DNA of 64,000 nucleotides. Origin: Acytostelium subglobosum LB1. Taxonomy: Eukaryota > Evosea > Eumycetozoa > Acytosteliales > Acytosteliaceae. The notes under the pieces are model-generated. The model saw only the letters and a list, made by a program, of their open reading frames with translations, was not told where the DNA came from and ran no database searches. The stretch is from contig NW_012236525.1 in assembly GCF_000787575.1 (NCBI RefSeq), positions 263,686 to 327,685 on the forward strand, given 5' to 3'. The position numbers were made by a program, and so were the translations under genes. Numbering within the stretch: position 1 is the first letter of the stretch; every line of letters begins with the position of its first letter. Positions 12,148 through 23,381 of this stretch are shown piece after piece.

Positions 12148-13051
12148 GACATTGAACAAAGTACATTATTTACATTTGGACGTGTTTTGTAATTCAAGGG
12201 GAGGAGGTAATCACCTTGGTGTCGTGACTGACGCTACGGGATGGACTGATGAACAGATGCAGAGGTTTGCAAAGTGGACAAACTTGGTGGAGACGACATT
12301 CCTCTTGCCACCTACCGCAGAGAATGCATCTTATAAGGTGCGTATCTTCACGCCCACAAAGGAGATACCATTCGCAGGACATCCCAGCATTGGAAGCGCA
12401 CATGCCGCTCTCGATTGTCAACTGGTGACACCAAACGCAGACAACCAGATACATCAGGAGTGTGGCGCAGGCGTGCTGCCCATCCGCATACTAGACCCCG
12501 ATCACAACAACAGCACGCGACAGTTGTTGTTGCAATCGCCCAAGGCCAAAGTGATACGCACGGGACTTGACGCCCACCCTCTGCTGGCCGCCTCGCTGGC
12601 CGGTATTGGTCTGGGTCGCTTGCCGCCCGCGCTGGTCGAGGGCGGTCGTCACTGGTGGTTGGCCGAGTGCGAGAGTGAGCAGCAGCTGCGACAGTGGAAG
12701 CCCGATCACAAGGCCATCCTGGCACTGGCGAAGGAGACCAACTGTTTGGGAATCTGTGTGTTTGCGCGCGCACAAGACAGCAATGGAGAGTATCAACTTG
12801 TGGTACGTGCACTGCCCGCCGGCGTTGGAATCGTGGAGGACCCAGCGTCTGGTGCGGCCAACGGTCTGATCGGAGCATACATTGCGCATGCAGAGCCAAA
12901 CGGACCTCTGGCACATGGTTACGTCGTATCACAAGGAAGAGAGATTGGACACGATGCAAGACTGGTCGTTCAGATCGATGACAAACAAGGAATCATATGG
13001 ATTGGAGGCAGGACCAATACCATCGTAGATGGTACTCTTCAATGGTCTTAG
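12146..13051 (+). CDS. PhzF-family isomerase/epimerase-like enzyme (301 aa)
   Basis: Intronless gene with the PhzF fold landmarks: an N-terminal substrate loop ending GGGNHLGVV, the catalytic-glutamate segment NLVETTFLLPP, the FTPTKEIPFAGHPSIG motif, and in the C-terminal half DPASGAANGLIGAY. PhzF proteins are two-domain diaminopimelate-epimerase-like enzymes that shift hydrogens by acid-base catalysis; the founding member acts in phenazine synthesis, but eukaryotic members have unknown substrates. Its length fits the family. It lies alone between the UBR and USP genes on the same strand, with no biosynthetic neighbours, so no pathway can be assigned. The middle of the gene (12550-12850) is GC-rich compared with its surroundings. 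Confidence 0.9.
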   Translation: MTLNKVHYLHLDVFCNSRGGGNHLGVVTDATGWTDEQMQRFAKWTNLVETTFLLPPTAENASYKVRIFTPTKEIPFAGHPSIGSAHAALDCQLVTPNADNQIHQECGAGVLPIRILDPDHNNSTRQLLLQSPKAKVIRTGLDAHPLLAASLAGIGLGRLPPALVEGGRHWWLAECESEQQLRQWKPDHKAILALAKETNCLGICVFARAQDSNGEYQLVVRALPAGVGIVEDPASGAANGLIGAYIAHAEPNGPLAHGYVVSQGREIGHDARLVVQIDDKQGIIWIGGRTNTIVDGTLQWS

Positions 13052-13748
13052 CATACTTATACACGTTACAAACATACATACACACACATTCACTTCATTG
13101 GTGTTGTCAACTCAGCTTCCAACCTCTCACCATCACTCTCACTCACTCATTCATTCAACTCAATTGCCTAAGCACTTTCCATTCCAACAACAAACTAAAC
13201 ATCTTGCACATAATATACAATGTACAACATTTATACCCGAGGTGCATATCCAAGGGTCAGATCTGAACGAATGGCATGCCATCAGTGTCCCCTCGTCAAC
13301 CATTTCAATTCAAGTGACTCCTAACAGTTGATGAGATGATGATGATGATAATGATGTTGGAATAAATGACAACCTACTGGAAGTTTGTGTCACGTTATGA
13401 TTCAAGCCTTGCCAACTAAAGAATGATGTCGATATTATTTCCATCACTTACCTAAGTACTTGGCAAGTCCAGTGGTATGCGTGGTTAATCAGATGACCAG
13501 CTAAACTCATCTAGATTGGTGTCAATATATGAAGAGTGCACCAGTGAATGAGTCTGTATAGATTCGGGTAGAGTGTGTTGTGCTGGAACAAATGGTCATT
13601 GGAATTTATTAGATGTATTTAATGAATAATTAATAGATTTCTCAATCTATACTTGTCAAATTAAGTTTGTGACTTGAATACACTCTGGAAATATATAAAT
13701 CCATTTCATTATTATTGTTATAGTATTTATAAGTTCAAATCATAATAA
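13052..13748. other. Intergenic region, PhzF 3' flank / USP promoter
   Basis: About 700 bases. CA-rich runs near 13070-13150, a GATGATGATGAT run near 13330 and AT-rich promoter-like sequence from 13610 on. No conserved coding segment or RNA gene seen. Confidence 0.5.
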
Positions 13749-16700
13749 ATGACAGAGGAAGAAATTAAACAAACTGATAAGGATGGTGAAGTTAGTATGG
13801 ATAGTACCAAACCACCTTATGATATATCACAACCAATAACCATACCAACAAAGGACATTCAACAAAGTATAAACATCAGCAATAATAATAAGAATAGCTA
13901 CAACAACAATCTTTCAAATATTCATATAATTGGATCATACAAACAATCATTTGATAATCATTTGACTGATGATCAATTCTCAAAGAGTAATTTAATACCT
14001 ACTCGTGTCACCACAATATCAGATCTCTCTGATAGCAGTTCAAATGAGTCAATGAGTGATGATGAAGATGATCGAGATCGAAAGCATAAACATTCATCTA
14101 GATCCTCTCACCAAGTGGATAATGAGGAATATGATGATGTTGATGGTGAGGAGGAAGAAGAATTTAGTGACCATTATAATGACATGTATGGATATAAACA
14201 TAGATTTACACATAAAGAAGCGGTCCAAATTATGGTTGGAGAGATTAGGAATTCAAAGAAGATCCCAGGACAAAGTTGGTACATAGTGGACAGAAATTGG
14301 TTCAAAGAATGGTGCTATGCTTCCAATCCCAAGTATGTTGGTGCAATCCACAATGAAGACCTACTTCTTCCAAATGGAATTGATATGAAGCCAACCAAAC
14401 TAGAAGACATTGACTTTGTTTGTGTTCCCGAGAATGTTTGGGAATATTTTGAACAGATCTTCGGTTGCAAGTCTATCATTGAGAGGAAGGTCATCAGAAG
14501 AGGTGGCTATATAATGATAGACTTTCTCTTCCCAAAGATAATTCATATATCTTATAGTTATCAAGATTTAACTATCACTGTTAGTCAGTTTGATACAATA
14601 GCAAAACTCTTAAAGGTATGGAATAATAATTATAACTAATCTTATTTTAAATTAACAAATTCAATTTATTAATTCCCTACTTTAAATAGAGAGTTTGTAC
14701 AAAACTCTATTTGAACGAGAACAGGTGCCGTCTTTTAAAGAAAACTAGAGGAGGTACCAAGGAGTTGGTAACATATTTAAAGATAGCAAATTGTTCCATT
14801 GATAATAACGAGGAGGTAAGTAATTGTTTTGTTCTTTTTTTTTTTTATCATTTTCTAATATTTTTTTAAAATCTAAATAGTTAATTATTGAGGAGTCGGA
14901 CTATGATGGAAGATGGCCCTCAGACACTAGTTCATACAACAACTACAGAAATAGAAACAGCTTCAATAGAGACTCCTACTATCTCTCAAACAGCTCCAGT
15001 TTTTCAAACATCTCAAGTTACTCAAACAGCTGGTTGCCCTCCTCTGGAAGAGATACACCTCGTCCAGGTGTAACAGGTCTTGACAACATTGGAAATACAT
15101 GTTTCATGAACTCTGCTTTACAGGTAAGGTATTATCTTCAATAAATCGACAAATCAATCGATTAATCGAAAGTAACTAACTGTACCAATGATCATAGTGC
15201 CTTAGCAACACTACTCCTCTCACTAGATATATGTTGAGTGATGAACTTTTGATCAAGGACTTGAATAAGGTGAGTGAACTTGGTACCAAGTGCAAGTTAA
15301 CTTTGGAATATGCAAAGTTGATCAGGAGGATATGGAAGGGAGATCAGACCTCTGTATCACCAAGGGAACTCAAATCAATAATTGGTGACTATTGGAAACA
15401 GTTCAGTGGATATAACCAGCATGATTCACATGAGTTGTTGGCATCTTTGTTGGATAGTCTTCATGAAGATGTAAACAAGGTATTGGAACGACCAGAGTAC
15501 GTGAAGAAATCTGAGGAGGACAAGCGTGCCGCTGAACTTGTAGCCAAGGATCAATGGCAATCACATCTTGCCAGGAACAACTCGATCATTGTGGATTGGT
15601 TCCAGGCACAGACCAAGTCTGAGTTGGTGTGTTCCAAATGTCGTGATGTGTCAATCACATTCGATCCAATGATGTATCTGTCATTGTCCATTCCAAGACA
15701 GCCAACCAAGTTGATCAAGGTTCTCTACATTCCTTACAACAGCTATGTGTCACCATCATTGGAGACATTCGAGGTGAATGATGACCACACAATTAATGAC
15801 ATTATCAAGATGTTGACCAAGATCACCAAGGACAATCCCTCAAACTTGGTCATCACAATGTATCGCAACTCAAGAGTAGAGCGAGAGTGGTTGCCTGAGG
15901 CATCAATGTCATCAATTAGCAAGGATGAAGCAATAGTAGTGTAAGTAATCGTAGTATAATTATTAGTTAGTACCTATTCTTTCACTTTGTTAACATGTCA
16001 TCAACTCAATACACTAGATTCCAAGTACTACCTATGATGGATAGAGTATTGGTGACGATGGAGGTTGACAATATACCTCAATACCAATTCGTTCTATCAA
16101 TCACACCAGATGTCAGCGATGATAACTCACTCTACCAATGTATCAATCTAAGACTTGAAGGGTATGTCACTCCTCGCACATCAATCAATCAATCTCAATT
16201 GATCAATCAAATACTTACTATATTGTAACTTTATTTAGTATGATGAAGGAGTTGGATCGACTTGAAGAACTTCATGCCAATGGTAAATCACTCTATGACA
16301 TGGATATTCAAATTGAAAGACATCAAGTGATATTGAAGATTGGAAGTGATAACTTTTTGAAACACTTCAAAGTTGACGAACTGAAGGTATGACGTCACTA
16401 CAGTTCATTTCCACGAATTGTTGAGTACCCAACACTACTTCATGGACTAACTAATACTTCATATCTACTTTTTCATTCAATTATTATTAGGCATCAGTAC
16501 ATATTGACCTACAACATCAGAGTTTAATAACAAGAGATAGGAAGAATATATCTTTGAATGATTGTTTGAAACAATTTACAAAGGAGGAAACTCTTCCAAG
16601 TTCATGCGCCAAGTGCAAGACAGTAACTGATCACAGTAAGAAGTTGGATCTGTGGACCGTGCCACCAATTGTTATCATTCAACTCAAGAGATTCGATTCA

Positions 16701-17738
16701 AAGGCAGGTAGAATCTCTGACAAATTGACATGTAACATTGATTTCCCGACGGAGGGTCTGGATCTCACAGAGTATGCTCAGGATAAGTCACAGGCTGCAA
16801 CTGGTGCTCAGCCAATATATGACCTCTATGCGGTGTCCAATCACCATGGTGGTCTACTTGGAGGTCATTATACATCATTTGCATATAATGAGTTGGAATC
16901 AAAGTGGTTCAAGTTCAATGACAAGTACTCTGAACAAGTTGAAGTGGCCAAGGTGGTCACATCAGATGCCTATCTACTATTCTATCGTAGACGAGATACT
17001 CGCAGTCCTGAGTTTGTGTTGAATCACAATATGAAGAGTTTCAAAGATGCCGTAGACACGGCGGATCCCTCATCATCATTGGACAAGATAGCAGATAGTA
17101 TTGCCAAGGAGATGGCATCAATTCCAAAGACAACCCCAAAGCCAAAGCCAATGCCAAAGATATGTGCTTCCAAACCGCCTCCACCAGTCTACCAAATTCA
17201 ACATCAAATGCCCCTACCTTCCCAAACTCAACATCAAATGCCTGCTCCGTCCCTGACCCAACATCAAATTCTTCCTGAACCTTCCCAAACAAGGTCGGCA
17301 TCATTCAAGGGAGACACCTCAATCATTGGATCATTATTCTGCATTGGTGATGATGATGTCGTCAAAGATGCCATTTTGGATATTCCCATTGATGACCAAT
17401 TAGATTCTCCAACATCAACCTCAACAACAAATCCAATTGATCAAATACCTCCACAACAAGTATCACAGATTTCATTGGATTGTCCAGACACCTTCACAAT
17501 TCCTCATTCATCAACACTATCATCATCACCATTGGCATCCAACATAATACCAGATCCTCGAAACACTTTGTCCAACATTATTATTCAAACAATTCCAGAC
17601 AAAAACAAAACTGATGATGACAACCAAAAGACAATACCAAACAAAGAAGACACAGTGATCGATATCAAGATGGAAGAGGAATCCGAACCTGATACAATGT
17701 GGGATGATGATCGATACTATAAAAGTTATTTTAGTTAA
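13749..17738 (+). CDS. Ubiquitin-specific protease of the USP4/11/15 (Ubp12) type, 7 exons
   Basis: Exons 13749-14615, 14690-14815, 14881-15123, 15198-15940, 16018-16161, 16239-16386 and 16491-17738 join in frame to 1172 aa. An acidic Asn/Ser-rich N terminus leads to a DUSP domain (about 155-245, GQSWYIVDRNWFKEWC) and a short ubiquitin-like segment. The catalytic domain begins GLDNIGNTCFMNSALQ with the nucleophile Cys near 401; the QHDSHELLASLLDSLHED box follows. The zinc finger pairs are CSKC (about 556) and CAKC (about 795). The His box is NHHGGLLGGHYTSFA near 873-887, followed by KWFKFND. All catalytic landmarks are present, so the enzyme should be active. The tail has three imperfect HQMPxPSQTQ-like repeats (17205-17290) and an acidic end. 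Confidence 0.93.
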
Positions 17739-18013
17739 GAAATCCTAAATAAATATTTTTTTACAAGACTATTAAGTTGTTGTTGATTGATCAATCAAAA
17801 ACACAAATCTTCCAAAAAAGGTTGAGACGTTGCACCTCACACCACAGTTTGAGCCAAAAAATTAGCTCAAAAAGCCCCTTCATCTGGAGCGTTTGAGCTC
17901 AATCGATCGTTGCTGAGCTGTTGAAGCTTTATTAGTTTGATCTCAAAGTAATATATAAATATATAAATAATCAATTTACAACAAACAAACAAACAAACAA
18001 ATATAGATCAACA

Positions 18014-19793
18014 ATGGCTATAGTTCGTTTCAATTTGACGCGACACTATAAGCACTTGATGGTAGTTGTGTTTGTCTTGTTGCTCATTGCTATCAACTAT
18101 AACTTTATATCTCGTGATCCCACTGCCACTACATCTCCATCAGACAATCACAAGCAACATAAACAACCAAAGCATACTGATAATAACAACAACAAAAACA
18201 ATCATAATAACAATCATGGTGGTAGTGACATTGAAGACAGAAGGACTGTGAAGCTTGATGAAGATGTCGTACCAGACAATCATCGCAAGCAACCAAAGGA
18301 TACCGATCACAACAATCACAACAAGAACAACAACAATAATAACAACAAACCAGGTATCATACATTACAATGTTCTACCGACCACTGTTCACTGGATATGG
18401 GATCGCGAAGAGAAGAAGGCTTGCCACTACTCCAACAAACGTGATTACAAACAACAACCAATGCGTTTCGGATTCCATGGATGGTATAACAACGATGATA
18501 AATGTGAGATCGCCTGTTTGAACCAGGGCGGTGACTATCTCGATGGTGGCATCCACTCGTATGGCTCAGATTGTGAAAAGTCCGTCCACTTCACCATGGA
18601 GAATGTACCATATAGCAGAGATACCTATGACATCATTGCTGGTATCTATCTCGACACCGATGTCCCTCTGCCCATGTATGGTTGGAATCAGTATACCTAT
18701 GCCGAGCCTGCCGTCCCAAAGGTTGGTAATCCCATTCATTTACCCATTCAATCAATCGATATCATGTTGGTCTAACTCACTCATGCAAACAACAACAACA
18801 ACAGGATAGCAAGAGTCAAGGATTGGTCGCAGCATTCATCTCAAACTGTGGCCCACAGAAACGTCTGGATTGGCTGAAGGGCTTGACAAAGGCTGGTGCA
18901 ATCGTCGATTCTTATGGTCGTTGTGAGAACAACAAGGCAATGCCAAGTAGAAACGACCTACCAGGCGATTACAATGGACAGAAGCTTGGCATTGGCAGGA
19001 CCTACAAGTTCATCATGGCCTTTGAGAACTCATTCACTGATGACTACGTCACTGAGAAACTATTTGGTGTTCTTGCCGTCGGTTCAGTACCAAGTGAGTA
19101 TCAATCACGGCAACCCACCCACGTGGCAGTGTCCCGCCCCCAACGATCACAATCACTCACCAATGACTCAATCACTCTCTAGTCTATGATGGTGCACCAA
19201 ATGCCTTGAAGTTTGCACCAAACAATCATTCAGTGATCTTTGCCCATGATTACAGCTCGCCAGAGGAGTTGGCAAAGTATCTAAAGTATCTGGATAACAA
19301 TGACGAGGAGTACGAGAAGTATTTGACGTGGAAGAAAACTGGTCCGACCAAGGACTGGACGGCCATGGTCGACATTGCTCGCATCGGCGCCGAGTGTCGC
19401 GTCTGCTACAGAATGGCGGACCTGCACAGGAAGGAGGTGGGCATGGTATTTGGCGACGCCCAGCATCGCAAGAAGTACATCAAGGTGCCAGAGGACTGGT
19501 CCTCTGACAAGGGAATCGTCGTCTACGTCAGACACCGCGGCACCTTCTGGTTCTACTCGCTGGCCATCCCCTATGGCATCACGCAGGACGACTTCAAGCT
19601 GCTGATCGAGATGAACATCCCACACAAGGGAGAGTTCTACGAGGCCTACGAGCACTGGACCCGCAAGACCATCCTCTCAGACAAGATCTCTGGTACATTT
19701 GAGCTTCACCAAGAGATGGAGATTGAAGTTGTATTCGTAGACATGGACTTTTACTTCACCAATACTCCTGCGCCAAGACATCGTCAATCTTAA
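18014..19793 (+). CDS. Golgi alpha-1,3-fucosyltransferase (GT10), 3 exons
   Basis: Exons 18014-18721, 18805-19093 and 19183-19793 encode 535 aa. The N terminus is a type II anchor: a short basic cytosolic segment, one transmembrane helix (about residues 15-35, MVVVFVLLLIAINYNF), then an Asn/His/Lys-rich stem. The catalytic region carries the GT10 hallmarks KFIMAFENSFTDDYVTEKLF and, across intron 2, GSVPIYDGAPN, which bind GDP-fucose. Such enzymes add alpha-1,3-fucose to N-glycan cores or outer arms. The donor of intron 1 is GTTGGT, less common than the GTATGT/GTAAGT used elsewhere. About 130 residues beyond the conserved core (from about 400) have no family match I recognise. Confidence 0.88.
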
Positions 19794-19863
19794 TCCAACC
19801 CTTATTCATTCATACATATTCATATTCATGTTCAATCAATAACAATCAATCAATCAAAACACT

Positions 19864-19881
19864 ACCACGAACGTTCGTGGT
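19864..19881. repeat. Perfect 18-bp palindrome
   Basis: ACCACGAAC followed directly by its reverse complement GTTCGTGGT, with no spacer, in the gap between the fucosyltransferase and the next plus-strand gene. It is followed by TTGTGTGGGGTTGG. It could be a dimeric transcription-factor site or a 3'-end hairpin. Confidence 0.6.
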
Positions 19882-20000
19882 TTGTGTGGGGTTGGCTCTT
19901 CCTGATTAGGCCGTGATCACCAATCACAATAATACCACTCTCCATCTTCAACCTTCTTACTTATTACATTTGTAATTATTACCTCTAACATTACAACAAT

Positions 20001-20564
20001 ATGGGAGGATCATTCTCAAGTATAAAGTTCAAGGTCACATGTGGATACACCAATGAGATGTTCAATGTATATTTGGAGGATGGAACAGAGCTCATCTATT
20101 CAATCAAATCATATTATGATGTTAGAAGTAGAATGATAGTATGGTGTAAATACATACAGGAACGTAAGATGGATATGACAGAGATCACTATTAAAATGGA
20201 AGATAAACAACAACAAGCATATAAGATCAATTGTACAAAGGATGAGTTTAAACAGCTGTTGGAAGGTGCACTTCAACTCGGAATGACATATCATCAAGTG
20301 ATGGAATACCTACGTCAGGAAGAGGGAGTATCAGAGTACATTGAGAAGCCATGGTATGAGAGAGTTGAACCATGGGTGAATCTAATTGCAACTTCATTAG
20401 ATCTCTGGATGATGTACAAGAGAGAAACAAGAAAGCACAACTATACCCAACAGCAAACTCGGTATCAACATCAACAACATCATCAAACTCATCATACTAC
20501 TAGTACCATCAGGGCACGTAAAGCAATCAAGAATACTTATAATAAATCCTATCTTTGCACCTAG
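20001..20564 (+). CDS. Unknown protein with N-myristoylation-type start (187 aa)
   Basis: Intronless frame beginning MGGSFSS, which fits the N-myristoylation consensus (Gly2, Ser6). No family was recognised. The body (about 1-145) is predicted globular, with alternating beta-like segments followed by helices (EFKQLLEGALQLGMTYHQVM); the tail after about residue 145 is a His/Gln/Thr-rich spacer of the kind common in dictyostelid proteins. Position and codon use support a real gene. A membrane-associated adaptor role would be a guess from the start alone. Confidence 0.65.
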   Translation: MGGSFSSIKFKVTCGYTNEMFNVYLEDGTELIYSIKSYYDVRSRMIVWCKYIQERKMDMTEITIKMEDKQQQAYKINCTKDEFKQLLEGALQLGMTYHQVMEYLRQEEGVSEYIEKPWYERVEPWVNLIATSLDLWMMYKRETRKHNYTQQQTRYQHQQHHQTHHTTSTIRARKAIKNTYNKSYLCT

Positions 20565-20964
20565 GTACCGGTGATCGTTGATTATTCATTGATTGATCAT
20601 TTGCCCAGGGTTGAACTTTGTGATTCACGCGGCGATTTCTTTCGAATTGTCTTTCGGCTGTTCACACTCTCAACGTGTTTCGTTTCCAAAGACATCCGAC
20701 GTGGTTCACTGCGAGCTCCAACCCAACCTTGGTCATTAGCACTCACCCCCTCCACTACCCAGACCCAACAATACAATACGTATAACATATACATATACAC
20801 CACTTACAGATACACACACACACACACAATGCATACAAGTGTACAACAACATCAACAACATCAACAACAAGTACAATAACAACAACAATAACACAAGAAT
20901 AATCTTTACTATAGAGTTACCTTGAGATTATATTATAGTAATCAACAACCATCAATCATCAGTA
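20565..20964. other. Intergenic region
   Basis: About 400 bases between two plus-strand genes. Contains a CA-repeat (20810-20830) and CAA-rich AT-rich sequence before the next ATG. A 102-codon open frame here is repetitive and not convincing. Confidence 0.5.
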
Positions 20965-21411
20965 ATGATGATATCTTTATCATGGTCAATGATGATCACA
21001 CTTTGGTTGGCATTGACATTGGTGATAATGGATATACCAATGACACTGGCAATACCTTGCTGTGAAGGAGTTGGAAACATGGAGGTGTGCAGTGGCAAGA
21101 CATATCAGGACACATTCTTAATTGAATATACATGCGAAGGATATGGACGAACAGACTCCTCAGATGGAAATGTCGAGATATGCAATCTTTGCAATCCACA
21201 CATCACTGGCGGTGCAATCGTACTCATCATCACATTGCCACTTGGACTCATCCTACTGCTAGTGGCTATCTGTTGCGTCTGTTGCTATCAACAGCGTAGA
21301 GAAGCACTGAAAAGAACATTCAAGGGAATCTTTGGACGCGACAACGATAGATTCAGCGAACAATACGAGCCAATCATTCCAATGGAAATAGACGATGACA
21401 ACGATCTGTGA
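20965..21411 (+). CDS. Small single-pass membrane protein with Cys-rich ectodomain (148 aa)
   Basis: An N-terminal signal peptide (about 1-29, ending near MTLAIPCC) is followed by a short ectodomain with about seven cysteines, then a transmembrane helix (about 92-118, IVLIITLPLGLILLLVAIC) with a juxtamembrane CVCC cluster suited to palmitoylation, and a basic then acidic cytosolic tail. No family was recognised. The layout is that of a type I surface protein. It converges on the FNIP gene that ends 64 bases downstream. Confidence 0.7.
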   Translation: MMISLSWSMMITLWLALTLVIMDIPMTLAIPCCEGVGNMEVCSGKTYQDTFLIEYTCEGYGRTDSSDGNVEICNLCNPHITGGAIVLIITLPLGLILLLVAICCVCCYQQRREALKRTFKGIFGRDNDRFSEQYEPIIPMEIDDDNDL

Positions 21412-21474
21412 TAGATAGTTTGATTGATTGATTGGATTGATCATCAATTGTAAATATATATATATATAGTAACT

Positions 21475-23109
21475 TTAATGTTGGAAATCATGATAATAAT
21501 GAATGATCTTGTTTGAGTTGTTGTACATCTGTCGTTGATGCATGGATAAATATCGAAATGGAATGGACATGTCTGGATATGAAAGAAGACTACTCCTTCT
21601 ATGACAACTGTTGTATTGCCCAAAGGAATATGTGCATGAACGGTGATCATACGCAAGGAATGTATCGGTATCGATTGCCCTAACAGACAGATGAATATCT
21701 CCATATTCATTGGTGCTATTCTTGATAACGTTTGTTGGCACTGATGAATAGACATTTTGGTTATTGTAGTCTGTGTAGTCTCCTGGTATGTTGAGTGTGA
21801 TTGACTTTAGATTGGTGAGGGATTGTATGTCTTCAAACTGGGCGGCGCTGTGCAAGTTGAGTTGGGTCACCGATGGAGATAAAACATCCTTTGGAATTTC
21901 ATATCTGAATTCATCACCAAGATCCAACGATATAACGGATGATGGGATCATTCCATGCTCTAATGATTGATTGAAATATGGACTGAGGTGTAGATTGCGG
22001 ACAGAACTGGGAATTGAACCAATCTCTAGATCCCTGACGTCAAGATGAAGTGTTGTCACTGATGGAGGTAGGTTGACCAGACCCGAAGAATCATTGATGG
22101 AACATTTCAATGTATGGAGGTTTGGCGGCCAGATACCTGGTGCCACTGGTTTGAAGTTTTGAATCGACAACTTGGTAATTGAATGTGGAAGTTTGGATAT
22201 AGTGTCGTCGGAGATTTCTCCCTCCCGCAGTTTAAGGCTTCTTAGACAGGTCAGTGATGACATGTCGATAAGGTCATTGTCGTAATAATAAAGTGAAAGG
22301 CATGTCAATGATAATGGGATGAATCCTTGGTTGAGCGCACTGATAAATTTATCAGCAACAATGTTTAAAGTACGGACAGATGGAGGTATGGAGCCTTCTA
22401 GAATTGAATTGGTGCTTCTAGAACCAATGTCCAATGTTGTCACCGATGATGGAATTGATCCACGAACCAAAGGTTGCTTGAAATCATATGAGTACAACTC
22501 GCCAATTTTAAGAATGATCACAGAGTCGGGGATAGTACCCGGTCTCAACGGTTGTTTGAATTTGCTACCAAAAGTAAGATTGATCACAGAGTCGGGGATA
22601 GTACCAGGTCTCAATGATTGATTGAATTGACTACCAAATTTCAATGATGTAATGGATGGTGGCAAAGATCCAATAATTAAAGGTTGATTAAATTGATATC
22701 CAAATTCAAGTGTTCTTATTGATGAAGGTATTGAATGTTCATTCAAAGGTTGATTGAAATTACCGCCAAGAATAAGTTCAGTGACTGAGTTGGGAATGCT
22801 AATCAACTCCAAACGTAGAGAGAAACGATCACCAAAAGTCAACCTCTTTGTATTTGATGGGATATCGAACAATGTCGTTGTCATTGTTGAGCTTGGTACT
22901 TGTGTGTAAAGGAGCTCTAGTACTTCAGTGACCAAGAGATCACCATCCATTAGAAGTAAATGACGTCTTTGAAACAAATAGTTTGATGACAGTACCAAAC
23001 TCATTCGATCAAGTCTATCATCCAACAATGATGCAATCTTTGATATAATATGAAATTGTAATGTAACTACCATTCTCTCTCTATCTCTATCTCTTTGTTG
23101 TAAACACAT
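21475..23109 (-). CDS. FNIP-repeat protein with F-box-like N terminus (up to 544 aa)
   Basis: Intronless. After an F-box-like N terminus (HIISKIASLLDDRLDRMSLV) the protein has about a dozen FNIP repeats of roughly 22 residues with the pattern FNQPL..G.IPSSV..L.FG. FNIP proteins are abundant in dictyostelids and are LRR-like; members with F-boxes are candidate ubiquitin-ligase receptors. The start could be the first ATG (23109) or the one at 23073 (MVVTLQFH), which gives a more usual F-box opening. Two neighbouring 66-nt repeat units (22507-22535 and 22573-22601 cores) are nearly identical at the nucleotide level, pointing to recent duplication of one repeat. Confidence 0.85.
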   Translation of the reverse strand: MCLQQRDRDRERMVVTLQFHIISKIASLLDDRLDRMSLVLSSNYLFQRRHLLLMDGDLLVTEVLELLYTQVPSSTMTTTLFDIPSNTKRLTFGDRFSLRLELISIPNSVTELILGGNFNQPLNEHSIPSSIRTLEFGYQFNQPLIIGSLPPSITSLKFGSQFNQSLRPGTIPDSVINLTFGSKFKQPLRPGTIPDSVIILKIGELYSYDFKQPLVRGSIPSSVTTLDIGSRSTNSILEGSIPPSVRTLNIVADKFISALNQGFIPLSLTCLSLYYYDNDLIDMSSLTCLRSLKLREGEISDDTISKLPHSITKLSIQNFKPVAPGIWPPNLHTLKCSINDSSGLVNLPPSVTTLHLDVRDLEIGSIPSSVRNLHLSPYFNQSLEHGMIPSSVISLDLGDEFRYEIPKDVLSPSVTQLNLHSAAQFEDIQSLTNLKSITLNIPGDYTDYNNQNVYSSVPTNVIKNSTNEYGDIHLSVRAIDTDTFLAYDHRSCTYSFGQYNSCHRRSSLLSYPDMSIPFRYLSMHQRQMYNNSNKIIHYYHDFQH

Positions 23110-23186
23110 TACAAGTTGATCAACTTGATTGATTGATCATGGTGATGGGGCGAGTTGGGGGAACTTTAAAGTTGGAAACGGGAGTG

Positions 23187-23246
23187 ATGCGACTTTTTGG
23201 TTTAATGTTGTCAGTCGCATTGCCTCAATGATGACCGATCATTGAG
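23187..23246. repeat. Two adjacent short hairpins
   Basis: ATGCGACT (23187-23194) pairs with AGTCGCAT (23213-23220), and CTCAATGAT (23224-23232) pairs with ATCATTGAG (23238-23246) around a 5-nt loop. They lie upstream of the minus-strand FNIP gene and beyond the 3' end of the TauE gene. They may be promoter elements, a 3'-end structure or part of a small RNA. Confidence 0.5.
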
Positions 23247-23381
23247 ACTGGACTGGAACTCGATCGATGATCTATGTGTCCATCCATACCCACGTATCCT
23301 TATTTTGGATTGTAGGGTAAGGTATGTTGAATGATCAGATTCGTCGACATCAGATATATGGTATATGTATATATAATAATT

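Noticed and set aside
13029-13331. 100-codon plus-strand frame after the PhzF gene
   Set aside because: His/Ser/Thr-rich translation of CA-rich 3' flank; no conserved segment.
17848-17871. Short hairpin TTTGAGC...GCTCAAA downstream of the USP gene
   Set aside because: Seven-base stem with a 10-nt loop in AT-rich DNA; expected by chance in a window of this size.
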